This document shows, piece after piece, positions 1-13,000 of a stretch of DNA of 64,000 nucleotides (position 1 is its first letter; every line of letters begins with the position of its first letter). Source of the DNA: Dirofilaria immitis (Eukaryota; Nematoda; Chromadorea; Rhabditida; Onchocercidae); the NCBI GenBank assembly GCA_024305405.1, contig JAKNDB010000107.1, positions 1,302,001 to 1,366,000 of the forward strand, in the 5' to 3' direction. The notes under the pieces are model-generated. The model was not told the DNA's origin, did no database searches, and worked only from the letters and a program-made list of their open reading frames with translations. A program made the position numbers and the translations under genes.

Positions 1-1913
1 TCTTGAAAGAAATGTTGAAGAAATTTATACGATAGCAAAATTGTTGAAATTTAAAAAAAAAAAAAAATTAGCTGATAAGAAATTTTAATGAGCTAAGAAA
101 AAAAAAAAAGAAATCATTGATCGGATCTATTTATATTTCATGTGGCTTAATTAATTCTACCATTTCATATCATTATATTTGATCGTCCATTTATATTTAC
201 ATCTTGATGGTAGATTGGAGATTCGAGAAATAGATCTTAGGATAAATTCAATAACTTTTAAACTAATATTAACCTGAATGATAATAGGTTAAGGCTAAAG
301 TGATATGGATCGAAAACAATATAATATCTTCACAGATATATTCACACTTCATTGCAACTATATTTTATAATACATTTTATAAATTATTTCTACACACGCA
401 AATTCATAATCTACAGTACTTCTTTAAATTATCAATATTCAAAAATAGAGCTAATTTAAATATCAATGGAAAACTTATTTGTTGAATCAATCCAATACTC
501 TCGTCGAGAATTTTACAAATTCACATAACTTCAATTTCTAGGAAACTTTTTACAGTAATAGAAAATTAAAAATTTTATACAATTAATTGTTTATTAGAAA
601 TATTAATTAAAATAAAAAAATATGTGAAAAATTTTGCAAATTTTTAAAAGTTTTAAAATAATTATATTCCTATACATATGTATATAATTCGAGAATTGTT
701 CATATAAACTATTTTTGAAGGTACTGCTCATAATCCTTCGTCTTCTAATAATCGAGACTGAAGAAAAAAAAACTTATTGTCTAAAAATCTTCCATCATAA
801 ATTCAAGAATGTATATTTCTTCTGCATGAAAAAATTTTAATTTATCTTTCAGTGATCCATAAATTAGAATTTCTATCAACATAAAGAAAAAAAATTAGCT
901 TAGAAATGAATTTTTCATTTATATTCGAGAAAATACAATGCTCGAAAAATAGCAGTTATCATAGGCTTTTTTTTTTTTTGGCTCGCATGCCATAATTAGG
1001 AAACTGGGGACAAAACTTGTAATAATTATTATTTCACTATTATTAAAAGTATATTTTTATTATATTAAAGAAATTATATTCATTGATATTTATATAAGTG
1101 AATGTTGATGAATTAACAATCAATAAATCCTAATGATCGAAATTATAAATATGATAAATTTTTGTTAATTACTTAAAATTACTAATTTTAGAATGTGATA
1201 AATTGTGATAAATGATAACAAAAATAATTTCAGATTTTATGATATGATTAATCATCTAATATTGAATGTATTGATAATTTAAGATTTAAAATTAATTATT
1301 TCAAACTAATCAAATTGTTGAAATGAATGATTGAAGTGAGAATGCGAACTTGAAAAGCCTTATCACAAAAAGAGAGAGAAAAAAAATTTGTCAAAGCCTA
1401 AAAACTTCATTCAAGAGCTAAAAATAAGATGAATTGAGCAATGGCCTTTCTTAGTGCAAATAATGTTGACGATGAATGCTAAAAATTGATAGATATACAT
1501 AGGAAAAACATAGCCTGAATCTTATCTTGACAAATATCTATCTAATCTACGATTATTTGTCAACCATATATGGTAGATGTTCAAATATCTTTTGTCGAAG
1601 AGATGTGCAATTTTCTAAAAAGCAATTCGAGAATGTCACAGCATTCATTGAAGAACATTTGGAATACTGCTAATAGGATAATACTGGTTTGAAAAATATT
1701 TATTTCTCTATTGATATAAATGACAATGGAAAATGCTCCTGGAATTTCTCAATTTCTCCTCCTTCTTTTATTCGTTTTGGATGAAGCGAACATTTTATTT
1801 TTCTTTTTCTTGGCTCTTTGGCCAATTGATTTAGACTGATTTCACATAACAAACCATTGATGTCTGGCTTCTGTCCAATATTTATTATGTATACTGACTG
1901 CTATTACTAAAAT

Positions 1914-1972
<59 letters not shown>
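1914..1972. repeat. (CA)n then (TA)n microsatellite
   Basis: About 22 CA dinucleotides run straight into a short TA run. The minus-strand frame across it only encodes the repeat as Cys-Val. Confidence 0.95.
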
Positions 1973-1974
<2 letters not shown>

Positions 1975-2308
1975 CATTTTATATAATAATAAAATAATAA
2001 AGAGTTTTTATACAACATATTAACTTGGCTAAAATATGATATATGATACATGATGAATTATTATCATTATGTTGATGAGATATTTGATAGTTATCGAAAA
2101 ATCTTAACTTACATTATGATAAATGATAATGAAATAATTGATATTTTCAGAGAATATAATTTAGTCTTTGGAAAATACTAATAATTATTATTGATTTTTA
2201 TTATCTTGCTATTGAATTTAATCAAATTTTTCTCTTTTCAGCTGATTAATCATTTTTATATTATTTTTTCAACAATACTTTCCATTCAACCATATATTTT
2301 TATCTAAT

Positions 2309-2374
2309 AAGTTTTCGAGAAAATATAACATCGAGAAAGAATAAGTTTTCGAGAAAATATAATATCGAGAAAGA
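2309..2374. repeat. Short direct duplication, unit about 33 bp
   Basis: Two adjacent near-identical units, each containing TTCGAGAAAATATAA followed by ATCGAGAAAGA. They carry the CGAGAA word that recurs throughout the non-coding DNA of this window. Confidence 0.85.
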
Positions 2375-3987
2375 TTGCATTTTTACGCGACGAAAATCTA
2401 ATAATTCTATGACATATAGCGCGATATGCTTTGTTAATATTTAAAAATTACAATCGATTTGTGATTTGAAATACCGAGAAAAATAAAAATCGAGAAAAAT
2501 ATTCAAATTTATTAATTCGCATAATTCTCTCATTTTTAATATTTGCAAAAACTAATCGTTTCGTTTGTTTCTTATTAAATTTATTATCATAAAATTGGAT
2601 CTCAAATTTAACTTTAAAAGTTTCATTGTCTTAATTAGACGAGAAGAAAGATTACTTTTATTGTCGAGAATGAATATTTTAGTTTTAAAAAAAAAATTAG
2701 CAAAAAAATTTTTCCAATTTTTTATTTCTGTAAGTAATATATGCTACGTATTTTAAATTTTCTTTTTTTCCCCAAATTCTTCAATTTTTAGCTAATTTTT
2801 ATTACTTTTATAGCTAAAAATATCAAATATTATGATGAACTTTTTGGAAAATTAGGTTGGGAAAATTGAACATTTTTTTTTCTCAAATAATTTTATTATA
2901 ATAATAGTGAAAAAAGAAATGATATAAATATATAACTTAATAATATTCAACAAAGAATATTTATCAAATCATAATTGTGATTTATTCAGCATATCGTAAA
3001 CTTTCTATTTCATAGTTTTGAAATTGCGTTGATTGATTATTATATCACTTCAATTATATTTTGCGAGTGTAATTTAGAAACTTTAAGTTTCATCAATTAG
3101 ATAAATGTATTATAGGAAAGATTCAAAAGAATTTGCTAAACAGATTTTACTACTAATTTCTCAATCTCAAAAGAATTGAGAATGATGAAAAGTTAGTAGA
3201 ATAATGGTAATGATAATTTATTTGATACGGTAGATTTAGATAAATTCGTTATGAAAATTTAGGCTAGCATTTATGCTATATTATATTATTATATAATTAT
3301 TGATTTTTTGATAAATTAAGAAATTTGAGCCAAATCAGTCAATTTGATTATGCATTTGTAAATAAAATTGAGAAATGATTTTTTGTTAAAAATTTTATGA
3401 TAATATTTGCGATTTGGAAGAAGCGCAATATTAGAAGAATAGCTAAGAAAAGTTTATTTATCGAAGAGATTGAAATATTTGCAAACAGAATGATATATCT
3501 TAGACAATTGTTATGCCTAAAACTAAGAAAATAGTTTTTCAAGAAAGCGACATTTAACAATATCACATGGGATTTCTTTTATTGCAATATCGATATATGA
3601 CAATCTGAGCAAATAATGTTCATAGATAAGTGAACATTTCAAATTTCAATATTCGAAACATTCAAAATTTGCTTTTATCATTTATTGATAATATTAAAAT
3701 AACCAGGTAGCATATATAATTCAATAATCTAAAAAGTAAAAAAAAGTAATATGGGAAATATTTTGTTATACATAAAAAGCATATTGAACATTCGAAAAGA
3801 CTTGCCACTCTCGACATATTTGTTTTTAATCAATCAATTAATAATATGCAAAGAGTAATTAACAATCTTTGTTACCTAAAAATTTATTTTAAATAATTTT
3901 TTCCTAAAATGAAAAATTTTTATAGCTTGCAAAATACTATAGATAAAATTACCTATATTTTAATTACTAGTCAAAAGTTAGAAGGAA

Positions 3988-4105
3988 ATATCAAGAAGTT
4001 GGAAATTTCTCGCTATATCATCATGATGATATCAAGAAGTTGGAAATTTCTCGCTATATCAACATGATGATATCAAGAAGTTTGAAGTTTCTCGCTATCA
4101 TGATA
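3988..4105. repeat. Tandem repeat, unit about 41 bp, three copies
   Basis: Three units share the core TATCAAGAAGTTGGAAATTT and the following CTCGCTAT. The third unit has diverged. Confidence 0.85.
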
Positions 4106-4696
4106 CTGATTGTTTCTAATGAGAAAAGTTAGTTTTTCAGCTGAAAATATCCAATGATTTCTTTTTCACTATCTCTTCTTTTTTTTTTTTTTTGAAAGAC
4201 AATCATAAGATATCCGGTTTTTTATTTTCCTTCCTTCCTACTACTACAAGCTAGAAATTCGAGAAGTAAGTGCAGTAGGAAAATGTTGTTGTTATGTAGA
4301 AGCTATAAGATGTTTGGCAATATCGGATGAAAAAATAAATAATTGCTATATGTATTAATGCTTAGGTAGAATTTCATATGTTTCGATTAATTTCATTTCT
4401 CGCCTTTCTTTCCTCTAATATGCGTAAACAAATAATTACATATTAACCATTTTAAGTTAGTTATTTCAATCATTCTCATATTTTAAGAAGGAAAGAATTA
4501 AAGTTGCTCGAGAAATATATCTCGAGAACAGCATATATTTGCGCATATCAATGATTAGAATCTACTTCCTTTTAAAGTAAATATAATATTTAATGTAAAA
4601 GAAATTCAATAATTTATGAAAATATAAACAAGCAACAATTAAATATAATTTAAAGCATTAAAAATAGATTGAAGATATAAGATGGCACAATTATGC

Positions 4697-4772
4697 ATAC
4701 AAAATTACGATCACGTAAAGGGATACGAAATTACGATCACGTAAAGGGCATATGAAAATACGATCACCTAAA
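4697..4772. repeat. Tandem repeat, unit about 26 bp, three copies
   Basis: The core ATTACGATCACGTAAAGGG occurs twice, then once in a changed form. Confidence 0.8.
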
Positions 4773-5191
4773 AACTTATCAAGCAATTTCAATAGAGCAA
4801 AAAAAAGTCAATTTACAATACGAACCTATTTGCAATGATCGTCCAACTTTAGATTAAATGTTTGAAGCAAAAATTTTCTCTAGATCATTGAAATTTTCCT
4901 TACTTCCTTTTCAAATATCTCTTCATAAATATAATATTATCATTTGATAAATTTATTCATTTATCAAACTGTAATAGGCATACTACAATAAAATATGATT
5001 ATACTTGTGTTTTATTAATTTATCTTCTTATCAGGCTGATATGTTAAGATAAATATATCATATTTTACTTATAACATTAGCACATATATTCTAAGATCAT
5101 ATACATATATATTTTACATATATTTTAAGTCTTATTTTTATTGTCACATTCTAACGGTTATCATCATTGCATTCGTCAAATCTTTCGAGAA

Positions 5192-8100
5192 TCATTGAAG
5201 CTGTGGCATCATTGTAACACCACTTGCTTCATCCATACGATAGGATCGTTGATCATCTTTAAATGTACGTTGAAAATTCTCCTTACCAGCAGTTGTCTGC
5301 GATACAGGATTCAGTATTATATAGCTAATTATCATTTCCGAACTGATACGTATAACTGCACCTTTGTTATTCTAAAAATGATCAATCAAAAGTTTTATGA
5401 AAAATCTTACCAAATAATTTCATACTTTTAAATTAAAAATATATTATGAATGAATTGCGAAAATATACAAATTTTTTTTGCCGCAATCTTCTATTTAAAT
5501 TTTTAAACGAAATATTAAGACGTAGAATACGTATGAATTTAATAAATTTGACGATTAGATTCGATAAAAATTAATCATCAATTTATTTTGAGCAATGTGA
5601 TTATCATTTGATTTTTCTTTTCTATCCTTTCTCTTTCTATTTTTTAAGTTTGATAAATTTTATACTTATAAAATTAACTCATAGAATTATTTGTATTATT
5701 AGAAAAAAAAAAAGTTAACTTCCAATTATATCATCGATTCTGCCAATGAATAAATATTGCATTGTTTATATAATTTCAAAAAAAAATCAAAATTTTTTGA
5801 TAAAACTATGAAGAAAAAATAAATAAATCAATTCCTATAATTCGAATCTTTTTTTTTTGTTTTATCTAAACGTCCATAATTCCACTGCTAATTAAACCTC
5901 CCAATATCAAAACCTAATTAAATCTCCCAATATCAAAACCTGATTAAACCTCCGAATATCAAAACCTAATTAAACCTCCCAATATCAAAACCTAATTAAA
6001 CCTCCGAATATCAAAACCTGATTAAACCTCCCAATATCAAAACTTTTAGTTTAATCTTTGAATCTTAGGAAAATTAAAGTTTAAAAAAATATTAATTCAA
6101 TTCGTTATTAATTTTTATAGCATTTTATATCATAAGTAGCCTATTTTGATGATATACTGTTAGGTTTGAATAAAATAATTACCTTTGATGATTTAAAATT
6201 TTAAGCTTAATTAGGTGCTAATTACGATAAAATTACTATATATATATTAAACTCTATTTTTCCTTCCTTTTTCATCTATAACTATCTCAAAATTATTTTT
6301 AATTAAAAAAAAAAGAGCAAAAAATAAACAAGGACTAATTAATTAACAATCCATTTGTTAAGCAATAATTATCAATCGATTTTATTGAGTAATGATTATC
6401 AATCGATTTACTAAGCAATAATTACCAATTGACTTGTTAAGCATTAATTATCAATCGATTTGTTGCTCTTTAATTTTAAGCACATTTTTTTGAAATAATT
6501 GGAAAATGGAAGTTATTTTTCCTCATAAATAACGTGAATTTTATTTACCCGAAAAAAAAAATTTATTTTGCTAAAAGGTAAGTATATTCCATCACTTAGC
6601 AATGAACTTTGAGAGGTCAGAGAAAGGTCAACATAGGATTTTGTAATATAATAATCCAATGCATGCATGATTACTTGTTGCGTAAACATTTCTGAATTCA
6701 CCTTATAAAACAATAACAAATTTGTTCCAAATTTTTGCAAAATTCAAATATCATAAATTTATCATTTCTATATTGGGCAACAGGTAATTTATTATTCTAT
6801 ATTTGGTAACAGGTAATTTATCATTTCCATATTTGATAACAGGTAAGATTTTTTCAAAATACAATATATGAAGAAGCTTACAAGTTCCGCATATAATGGT
6901 GCCGAAAATAGAGTAACTAGTTTACGACCAGCAAAAAAACCATATCCATTTTCCATCACCTGTGTAAATCGAATAATTTAAATGAAAGAGAAGATTGATT
7001 GATAAGAAAATATCTTTTAGCATATTTCATAGATATCCAATTATTTATTGGAATACTTTTTCTTGGCTTATTTTTTTTTTTTTTTGTTTAATAATCTGAT
7101 GCATTAGAAGAGATTATAGGTCAATGAAATTATTTCATATATAAATCTTATCAAATCGTACAAAACCTGATGTGCTCGTATGATAAGATCCAAATTTAAA
7201 CGCTTGCACATTTTATGGACAACATCTTCACCAAATGCAACACTAACATTACGTAATTTATTAGGTTCATAACCTCTGATGTCTAATTTTGGATCCGACC
7301 AAACTAAATCCTGTTCCAATGAATCTGGAAATACTTCCATCACTGGCATTTTTATCTGAAATTAATCATACATTTATCAAAAATTTTTAAAAAATGATAC
7401 TAGATAGATAGAAAAACATTTCATTCTATATAAAACTTCCTAAAATTTTATTCTAAATTAGTTTAATTTATAATAGGAAAAGTATATTGATTTAGATCAA
7501 GTGATCAAATCAATTTAACATATCACTTATTATTTTTTGCTTATCATTTGTCTTATCTAGCAAAAACTTGCAAAAAGAAAATTATACATTTAAATATAAT
7601 TAAATTAACGAAAAAAATTTATTTAAACGAATCATGATTTAAGATTACATTACGAATATCGTTTAGTGATTCGAGATGTGGACTAAGACCACCATGCATA
7701 CAAAGTATTTTATTTTTATTAAAGCAGAAAATGGAAAAATTGAGAATAGATCATTAAATTCTTTCCATAAGCGCATTGCTTGACCTGAAATATAAGATAT
7801 AATTAATACTAATATTAGGTAAATTCTTTTCATAAGCATATTGCTTGATATCATGATATTAATATCAGCGTAAGCGATTGCTATCAACAAGTTAATTAAA
7901 TTGCATGATCAGTTTATTTAATTTTAAATATTCAAAAAATATTTATAAAAATTGTATTCATATTTGCATAGCTTATATATTTTGGTTTTTCTCATTCTAA
8001 TTGTATTTTTCAAAATTTTATTTTTTTTTCAACTTATCAAAACAAAAACAGAAATTGCTATAATTTCGGAAAATATTTTTGACCAAAAAAAAAAATTTTA

Positions 8101-9734
8101 TCTTAAATTGATAAAATGATCTAATGTTAAAATGGAATAGAATTTACCAACGCTAAATCTTGCAGCTAACTCATCATAGAAACCGTATTCTCGATTTACG
8201 GATGCAAATTCATGATTACCACGAAGTAAAAATATCTTAAATAATTTTAAAATTTATATTGAAATTTTTGACCACATATATTTGTATTCAATTATTTTTA
8301 AAAAATTCTGCATATTTTGAATATATTTAAATTTTTCGATTAATATTGTTGGTGATAGTGTGTTTCTAACTCGTGAAGATAAATAAAGTTTAGTTATCAT
8401 CGGTATTTTTGAGGATGATAGCTTTTTTAAATTTAAATATTCAACGATAAGTAAGAATTTGTGAAGTAGAGAAATTTTAAGCAATGCTGATAAAATATTA
8501 TTGTTAAATATTTGATAATAATATCATAATGATAAATTACTCTTTTACCATCATTATCTGAATTATTATTTCTAAAAATTTTTCTGTTTTTTAATAATTT
8601 ATTAACTACAAGTTCGTTGATATTCTTACTTCTTTAAATCATATTTAGCGCAATGAATGAATACTTGTTTTGTTCGAAAAAATGAATTTCTCAGAAATCT
8701 GAATCTCGAAAAATTACTCAAAAGTGTAAATCTCGAAAATTATATTACCCTTTTAGGATATGCAATTTTCCAAGCGACAAGCGAACAAATACATTCCAAA
8801 GATTGCGGTCCACGATCAACATAATCACCAAGAAATAGAAAACGTGTTCGACCTGGTTGTCCAACTGCCGCAAAAATTCGTTGCAAATCCGCATACTGAA
8901 GATGTAAGTCTCAAGAAAAAGAAATTTCAATAAATCACGAATAGTTTTCTTTTAGGCTTAAAATTGCCATTCTTGATACATGCTACCACCTGTCCATGAA
9001 TATCGCCAACCACGATCAGTGGTATTGAAATATCAATCAGTGCACCTCACTTGAGAATAACACTCGAGCTGTTTCGATCATTTCACAAATTTCATCAGGA
9101 CTATATTCCACCTAAACATGCTCAAATGGAACATTAAAACTATAAGAACAATATTCTGATATCGATCTGGTTTTTCTAACGACCTATAACTTTTCAATAT
9201 GGTCTCTTACTCGTCAAATACTAATTCAGTCTAAGCTGAACTAATCCAAAGATATGAACTTTTGCTGAATTTCAATATAAAATTTATCCTTGAACTCTAC
9301 GATCCATTTCGTTATTTATCTGTTGATTTTAAACTTTTCCAAAATAAAAAGCGCTACTATACTTTTGCCTTAAATTGCTGATGTTTTGCAAGGAATTGAG
9401 GCAAATCAAATTTAGTGTCTATGACCATAGCAATTTTTTCTTTTTCTTTTTAGAAAGCAACGAATCAACCAGCCACTTCAGAGATAATCAAAATAAAAAC
9501 AATCATATCATTATCGTCCTGATATATAACCTTAACAAATGCAAATTTCACGAAGTCCAACTTGAAAAAAAAAAAAAACATATTATTTACAATCAAATAG
9601 ATAGGATCAAAGTTTACATTTTCTAATCGAATGAAATAAAAATAACAATCCGTTAGCTTTTTCTTACTTATTAAAACTATCATAAATAAATTTATCAAAT
9701 ATCGGATAAGATTTTCCGTCTGTAAAATGTCCAT
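5192..9734 (-). CDS. PP1-type serine/threonine phosphatase catalytic subunit, frame broken twice
   Basis: Metal-dependent PPP-family protein phosphatase. Minus-strand exons: 9734-9678 (first exon, donor uncertain), 9111-8990, 8895-8749, 8235-8148, 7784-7649, 7355-7167, 6959-6882 and 5371-5192. About 332 residues, close to the usual PP1 length of about 330. All metal and catalytic signatures are visible in order: GDIHGQ, GDYVDRG, RGNHE, MHGGLSP and RAHQV. All junctions from 9111 downstream keep phase if one base is missing at 9045-9046 (GG) and one in the A-run complementary to 7713-7717. Both look like homopolymer errors, but a pseudogene cannot be excluded. The usual SAPNYCG loop reads SAPLYAE, so the Asn and Cys there are lost. 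The PP1-like N-terminal segment is about ten residues short, so a tiny exon between 9111 and 9678 may have been missed. The last intron is 1.5 kb and full of repeats. The Ser/Thr/Gln-containing tail after ILNP is unlike that of canonical PP1. Confidence 0.85.
5888..6043. repeat. 26-bp minisatellite, six copies, in a phosphatase intron
   Basis: Six head-to-tail units of the form CTAATTAAACCTCCCAATAT plus CAAAAC. Single-base variants (C/G in CCC, A/G in CTA/CTG) alternate between units, which suggests unequal exchange or slippage rather than one burst. Confidence 0.92.
6346..6466. repeat. Degenerate tandem repeat, unit about 29 bp, four copies
   Basis: The core AATTATCAATCGATTT recurs about every 29 bases with the spacer TGTTAAGCAA. 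It lies in the same phosphatase intron as the 26-bp minisatellite. Confidence 0.8.
6757..6846. repeat. Tandem repeat, about 31 bp, three copies, beside an exon
   Basis: Units share CATTTCTATATTGGGCAACA or variants, followed by GGTAATTTAT. It lies in the last phosphatase intron, about 35 bases from the boundary of exon 6882-6959. Confidence 0.8.
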
Positions 9735-10066
9735 TATCGTCTTTTTCGGCTCTTAATTCAATTTTCACTTCATCGCTTTTTCCTCTTGCTTTCTTTTAAT
9801 TGAAACAGAAAATCTCACTTAACAGGAAGATAGGGAGAGAATAGAAGAAATTCGCTTATCGCTTATTTTGGTGCCAAAAATTAATATCTAATTTCGAAAG
9901 AGGCAATCAGACACAAATTATTTTCTGAAATGATTGGTAGCTTTAATTATTTTTGCATGTAATTATTCCTTTTATAAATATTTTTCCGTTTTTATTGTTA
10001 ATAATAATTATCATTTTTTAAACCATTCGTGTCAATTGCAAAGCATGCAAACAAAAACAATAAACA

Positions 10067-13000
10067 TTAAATGAAACAATAGACACAATTTTCAGCATAT
10101 TTATTGATCACTTTCTTTGCAAGCGAACCCAAAACACCTGCGGGTATAGCCTTCGTCTCTATATCTAAAACTACCAAATTAAGTAATAAAAGTTCTATTT
10201 ATATGCATAATCTCTTAATAAATAAATGAAATAGAACACTATACAAATAACTTTAAATAGTGATCTTGTTTCAAATTTATCCTAAAAAAGTCAATATAAT
10301 AGAATATTAAAATTAACTATTAAAATTTAATAAAATCAAAAATATTAAATTGAAAATACTAGACCAATTCATTGCAAACTTGGGCAAAAAAAGCTAAAAA
10401 CCCATCCCTCACTATTACAATACATGTAAAAATAACAATCAATTCGTGAAATAGTTGGAAATATCGAATGGTAAAGGAAAAGTCGAGGACAAAAAGAAAT
10501 CGATGTACCAGCCAGAAGCCACTCAGTTATTTGGTCATAATAAATACTCTCTGAATTCAAGTCACATAAAAGCTCACCGTCCAGATTTTTCTGCTCATCA
10601 TCGTCATCATCATCTCCAATATCGATTTCTTCTGGATTTTCTGTGACATTTGATTCAACCATATTGACAGCTCCTCGCACAAATTTTATACCTGTGCCAC
10701 CTACTGGTAACTTCGCTACGCCTGTTTCTTCCTCTGCGATCTTTTGAGCACGAGCTTCAAGCATCGCCATGCTATCACCAGCCGTACTTGCTAAAAATTA
10801 AGGATTAAAATTTGAAAAAAAAATAAAAACATACATACACACATTGCAAGCAAAGTCTAATTCTATAAAGAATATCGTGAAAATTAGTATCTTAGTAGCT
10901 AGAATATAAGAAGGAAGTAAATAATGAACTTACGGTCCTGTATAATTGTGCCTGTTCCACCTGCTGCTGTGGACAACATCTGTGCGCTCATGATATTAAC
11001 GTTTGTGTTATAAGTGGCCTGCACAGATCTTTTTATACGCAACATCTCCCTTACCGTATCTTCATTACCGTGCTTCACTTCAAATTCTTTCCAAATTTCC
11101 CAAAACATACCATGAACCTGGAATAATGTGAGAAGTGAACAAATAAAATTTATTCGAGATGAAAATTTAATATTCCCACATTTCAGATCTATATTGATGT
11201 AAACATGACCAAGAATTTACCATACTAGTTTATTTAAAACATAAAATAAATTTGGCCATTTTAGAATTTTTTATGATTCCTCGCTAATATTTAGTATTAC
11301 TAATTGAATATCAGAGTAGTTTAACATTATTCCAACCCAATAGTAATTTCCAAAAATTCACTTACCTGAGGATCACATATTTCAGAGCAATGAGCATATA
11401 TTGCTCGCGCTCGATCAATTTCACCAAGTGTTCGTTCCATTTGTGCGAATCGAATACTCATTTCTCTAAAGAAATTGAAAATTGGAATTCAGCTTCGGAA
11501 CTGAAAACCTAACTAAAGACCAAAAGAGTTATGATAAATATTCACTGTAACAAAGAAGAAAAAAACGAATAGATACCTGGATTGATCCTCAGGTAGAATT
11601 TCAATTGCATGCTCAAATATTGGTCTTGTGAATGTTAGACCGTACATGTTTGTTGCCTTTTTTATATAAATATTGAACATCTGCAAAAAAATACGCTACG
11701 TTCTATTAATAGATCAGCAAAGAAATTCTTTACATCATATTTCGTGAAATGACTTTTATGCAAAATTATATTTTAGTTACGGCATTTTGGAATATAACTG
11801 GGAAGCTTCAGCTATTTTTACTGAGCCAAAAAAAAACATACACTATACATTTCATGTTTTTCAACTGCAGTGGTTGCGCGATTATAAATGTTCATTGCGT
11901 GACGTGGCAAACCATATTCTTCTTCCAGTTTTGCATATAACAAATAAAGCTCTATAATAAATTTGGTAAATATAAATTCTTCTTCACAATGATAGCTGCT
12001 TTTTGAAAGTTTACTACGCTGTCATTAACAGTTTCCAAAACGAAACATGTATCACAATATTAAAATTAAGATGAAATAAGAATATTTCAAAATACATCAT
12101 ACATTATTAGAAGACAATAGAACAGTGAATAATATTTCCAGAAATTTGAATGTAACAATACAGGTTTGAAAAATTGGTTTAAAATACTCACTCATCGCAA
12201 ATTTTGGAGGACAGTTTTCTAAGCATTGCTCGAAAAGATCACGTGCGCGTTCTAGCTTCTTGCCACCCTTCAAAAAACCAAGCGGTGACATAAAAAATTA
12301 TGAAAAAGATTTTACCAATCATATATCACTTAATACAATATTTCGACGAGTCTGAAGTTATGCAGGGTAAAAAAAATAATCAACACATACATATCGCTTT
12401 AGAAATTTAACCAAATATACGGTCCAAATTTCATTGACTATTGGCCATTTAAACAATGCTATACCTTTCTCGTAGGCCTGAAAAACATTATCAGTACTTC
12501 TGTTCAACCAATATGTTAATTTATGTATGATGTTTTTCTCCACTTTACGGAGGTACACATTATTTAAAATATGTCTTGAATAAATTTAAAGAAAATTGTA
12601 AAGTAGTTATGCAGAAGTTTTTATATGCGAAGAATCACTAAAAAAAAAAATAAAATCTCACCTTGAATGCGTTCTCGAAATAATTATATTCTTCCAAAAA
12701 TTTAGCGTAATTAACTACTATTTGTGGGGTAGCAATTCTTAAATCAATAATCCTTTCATAAACAGCCTGACAACTTTCCATAGTACCGAATGTTTCTTCA
12801 ATATCAGCATACAAAGACCAAATCTGAAATCATTTATATTTTCTAACAAATTCTCGATCCATCTTATTTTTTAAAAATTCTAAGAAAGAAAAATGAAGAA
12901 GCTTCAATTAAGAACAAGGAAGAGTCTATGAATCAAAACTGAATTGTATGAAATGGATATGATAAAAACTGAAGATTTTGTTAGTACTGCGTACCAGAAC

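Larger units (their letters stand above)
1..5191. other. Repeat-rich non-coding region
   Basis: No exon with plausible splice sites or a recognisable protein was found on either strand. The stretch holds poly(A)/poly(T) runs, a CA/TA microsatellite and three short tandem repeats annotated separately. The small open frames here have the composition expected of AT-rich noise. It lies beyond the 3' end of the minus-strand phosphatase. Confidence 0.6.

Noticed and set aside
1842..2051. Minus-strand open frame with Cys-Val run
   Set aside because: It only translates the CA/TA microsatellite and its AT-rich flanks.
5141..5431. Plus-strand 96-residue open frame
   Set aside because: It is antisense to the last exon of the PP1-type phosphatase, which has clear family residues.
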